Assembly: GCA_900551555.1 (NCBI GenBank)
Contig: URWC01000095.1
Location: 1-7,155, forward strand
DNA length: 7,155 nt
Direction of reading: 5' to 3'
DNA from: an uncultured Collinsella sp.
Lineage (GTDB): Bacteria > Actinomycetota > Coriobacteriia > Coriobacteriales > Coriobacteriaceae
The notes beneath the pieces are model-generated. The model did not search any database and was not told where the DNA came from. It saw nothing but the letters and a program-made list of their open reading frames with translations. The stretch's first letter is position 1, and each line of letters starts with the position of its first letter. Position numbers and translations under genes: made by a program. Positions 5,670 to 7,155 of the stretch are shown in pieces.

Positions 5670-6605
5670 CTAGGCCATTTTAGGTTTATTGACAATGATG
5701 ATGCCGCCGCAGACTAAGAGCAGGGCCATGATTACGGTGACAGGGCTCGTGCCGGCGCCCTCGCCGAGCAGCAGCGCGCTCAGCAGCACGCCAAAGACCG
5801 GGTTCATAAACCCAAAGACCGAAACGCGGCTGACGGGGTTGACGGCAAGCAGGCGCGACCACAGCGAGTATGCGACCGCGGAGATAAGTGCCATATAGAC
5901 GATGAGCGTGATGGCGGGGACGATTGCCGTGGGGGAGAGCACGCCGCCCATCAGAAAGCCGATAGCGGTGAGGACGAGGCCGCCGACCAAGAACTGCCAG
6001 CCGGCAAGCAACACGCCGTCGTGCTCGCGCGAGAAGATACCGATCAGGCAGGTCGAAAGGGCACCTGCGACGGTGGAGGCCAGGATAAAGCCCTCGCCGT
6101 CGAGCGTAAAGCCAAAGGTTCCGTCCGCGCCCGAAAGGTTGACGAGTGCGACACCGGCAAACCCCAACACGCAGCCGAGCACCTTGGCCGCATCGAGCTT
6201 TTCGGTGCGAAACGCCAGAGCGGCAAAGAGAATCGCCAAGAAGTTAGCGCTGGCCTCGATGATGGAACTCGACATGGCACTGGCGTGCGAGAGGCCCAGG
6301 TAGAAAAAGAAATACTGACCGATGGTCTGGAAGAGCGACAGGATGAAGATGGGCTTAATATCGCGAGCCTGCGGAACGAGCGGATGGCGCTGGGCGATGC
6401 TCATGCCAATAATGACCAGCGTGCCGGCAAGGGTGAAACGCAGGCCCGCGAAGAGCAGCTGCGATGCGCTATCGTGCGCAGGAATGCCAAAGAGTGCATA
6501 GCCGATCTTGATGCAGGGAAAAGCCGACCCCCAGAGTGCGCAGCAAACGAGGCAGCCCAGGATGAGTCCGGGCAGGGTGGCGAGATACGGCTTGCGGCTT
6601 TCCAT
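5670..6605 (-). CDS. EamA/DMT superfamily transporter (drug/metabolite exporter)
   Basis: A 311-residue membrane protein with about ten helices and the two-repeat layout of EamA (formerly DUF6) transporters. The first repeat opens with the family-typical ALWGSAFPCIKIGYALFG (23-40) and contains RFTLAG (56-61) and GLSHASAMSSSIIEASANFL (104-123). The second runs from about 168 to the end, with AGALSTCLIGIFSRE (180-194) and NPVSRVSVFGFMNPVFGVLL (256-275) followed by LLLGE (278-282). Relatives export amino acids, nucleobases or other metabolites; the cargo cannot be told from sequence. The ATG at 6605 is favoured because AGGAAGGA lies just upstream and the first helix follows; the frame stays open to 6647, but that extension runs through the purL terminator. 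The gene lies 99 bases downstream of the purL stop on the same strand, with a terminator between them. It converges on the GGDEF gene across the shared bidirectional terminator. Confidence 0.88.
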   Translation of the reverse strand: MESRKPYLATLPGLILGCLVCCALWGSAFPCIKIGYALFGIPAHDSASQLLFAGLRFTLAGTLVIIGMSIAQRHPLVPQARDIKPIFILSLFQTIGQYFFFYLGLSHASAMSSSIIEASANFLAILFAALAFRTEKLDAAKVLGCVLGFAGVALVNLSGADGTFGFTLDGEGFILASTVAGALSTCLIGIFSREHDGVLLAGWQFLVGGLVLTAIGFLMGGVLSPTAIVPAITLIVYMALISAVAYSLWSRLLAVNPVSRVSVFGFMNPVFGVLLSALLLGEGAGTSPVTVIMALLLVCGGIIIVNKPKMA

Positions 6606-6630
6606 GATGTCCTTCCTACATGCGCGAAGC

Positions 6631-6670
6631 AAAAAAGAACCCGCCACCGGATGTGCCGGTGGCGGGTGTT
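6631..6670 (-). terminator. Rho-independent terminator after purL
   Basis: ACCCGCCACCGG (6639-6650) and CCGGTGGCGGGT (6656-6667) form a perfect 12-bp stem with a 5-base loop. Read on the minus strand the stem is followed by TTCTTTTTT (6639-6631), a textbook terminator for the purL transcript. It ends only 25 bases before the eamA start, so it lies inside the eamA leader if eamA has a promoter upstream of it. Confidence 0.88.
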
Positions 6671-6672
6671 GT

Positions 6673-6699
6673 TACCCGATGGGATTGTACCCGATGGGA
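6673..6699. repeat. Perfect 12-bp tandem direct repeat, 15-bp period
   Basis: TACCCGATGGGA occurs at 6673-6684 and again at 6688-6699, separated by TTG. Each copy contains CCC-GAT-GGG, a short inverted repeat. The pair lies between the purL stop and its terminator. It may be an operator or part of the eamA promoter region; a chance short duplication is also possible. Confidence 0.75.
6684..6689 (-). promoter_or_regulatory. Possible -10 box for eamA between the tandem repeats
   Basis: On the minus strand these bases read TACAAT (five of six match to TATAAT), the same hexamer proposed for the HD-domain gene. It spans the junction of the two 12-bp repeats. No convincing -35 is found at 16-18 bases. 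Transcription would start near 6676 and pass through the 6631-6670 terminator before reaching eamA. Confidence 0.25.
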
Positions 6700-6704
6700 A
6701 AGGT

Positions 6705-7155
6705 TTAGGCGAAGTAGGCTACGCCACTCTCAAAGATGGGCATGAACTTATCGCCGGGGACATGCTCGGGCACGTTGCGGTACAGGTTGTCGCCGCGACG
6801 CTCGGCGTGGCCCATCTTGCCCAGGACGCGGCCGTCGGGGCTCGTGATACCCTCGATGGCCAGTGCGGAGCCGTTGGGGTTGACGGAAAGATCCATGCTC
6901 GGCTTGCCGTCCTCGCCCACGTACTGCGTGGCGACCTGGCCGTTGGCGATGAGCTGGGCGAGCACCTCGTCGTTGGCGACAAAGCGGCCCTCGCCGTGGC
7001 TGATGGCGACGGTGTAGGGGTCGTCGAGGCTGCACTGCGACAACCACGGGGACAGGTTGGACGAGATGCGGGTGCGCACCAGACGGCTCTGGTGGCGGCC
7101 GATGGTGTTGAACGTCAGCGTCGGGCATTCGGCGGTCATCGGCACGATGTCGCCG
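6705..7155 (-). CDS. purL: Phosphoribosylformylglycinamidine synthase, C-terminal glutaminase part (5' partial)
   Basis: The reading frame is open to the right edge, so only the last 149 full codons are seen and the start is outside the window; the GTG at 7145 is internal (GDI precedes it in frame). The visible part is the end of a class I glutamine amidotransferase domain. Counting from the GTG at 7145, it has RHQSRLVRTRISSNLSPWL (17-35), AISHGEGRF (47-55), NPNGSALAIEGITSPDGRVL (89-108) and GKMGHAERRGDNL (109-121), whose His113 and Glu115 match the His-Glu of the catalytic triad (MPHPER in E. coli PurL). The triad cysteine is beyond the edge. This resembles the fused single-chain FGAM synthase, in which the glutaminase supplies ammonia to convert FGAR to FGAM in purine synthesis. 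Without the N-terminal part a separate PurQ is not strictly excluded. A strong terminator follows at 6631-6670. Confidence 0.88.
   Translation of the reverse strand, partial: GDIVPMTAECPTLTFNTIGRHQSRLVRTRISSNLSPWLSQCSLDDPYTVAISHGEGRFVANDEVLAQLIANGQVATQYVGEDGKPSMDLSVNPNGSALAIEGITSPDGRVLGKMGHAERRGDNLYRNVPEHVPGDKFMPIFESGVAYFA

Noticed and set aside
1..7155. CRISPR arrays, insertion sequences, phage or defence genes
   Set aside because: No regularly spaced repeats, transposase or integrase motifs, or terminal inverted repeats were found on either strand; all seven genes belong to ordinary chromosomal families.

Overview
The window is high-GC bacterial chromosome carrying seven protein genes, two of them cut by the window edges. 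A ferredoxin-type domain fused to an electron-transfer flavoprotein alpha subunit, an AzlCD pair, a KdgT-type permease, a membrane GGDEF protein and a single-chain (fused) FGAM synthase suggest an anaerobic gut actinobacterium of the Coriobacteriia, for example a Collinsella-like organism. The organism is inferred from gene content and base composition and is not proven by the sequence.

Layout from left to right. Positions 1-1112 (+): the end of etfA, open at the left edge, with a [4Fe-4S] ferredoxin motif before the flavoprotein domains. Positions 1109-1921 (-): an HD-domain phosphohydrolase, convergent with etfA; the two stop codons share one CTAG. Positions 2048-3053 (+): azlC and azlD, overlapping by 11 bases, a predicted branched-chain amino-acid exporter. 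Positions 3204-4226 (+): a 2-keto-3-deoxygluconate permease, followed by a hairpin. Positions 4417-5559 (+): a seven-helix membrane GGDEF diguanylate cyclase with a structured leader. Positions 5561-5602: a perfect 17-bp bidirectional terminator. Positions 5670-6605 (-): an EamA/DMT-family exporter. Positions 6631-6670: a terminator. Positions 6705-7155 (-): the C-terminal glutaminase end of FGAM synthase (purL), open at the right edge.

The genes do not form one pathway. They are housekeeping and transport functions in short transcription units: energy metabolism (etfA), amino-acid efflux (azlCD), sugar-acid uptake (kdgT), second-messenger signalling (GGDEF), metabolite export (eamA) and purine synthesis (purL). 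Only azlC-azlD is clearly co-translated.

No new multi-gene system is evident. The signals most worth following up are non-coding: the leader of the GGDEF gene, which has mutually exclusive stems next to the ribosome binding site, and the purL-eamA gap, where a perfect 12-bp tandem repeat surrounds a -10-like box and is followed by a terminator only 25 bases from the eamA start. No intergenic stretch exceeds 300 bases; the largest gaps are about 190 bases (4227-4416), 150 bases (3054-3203) and 126 bases (1922-2047).
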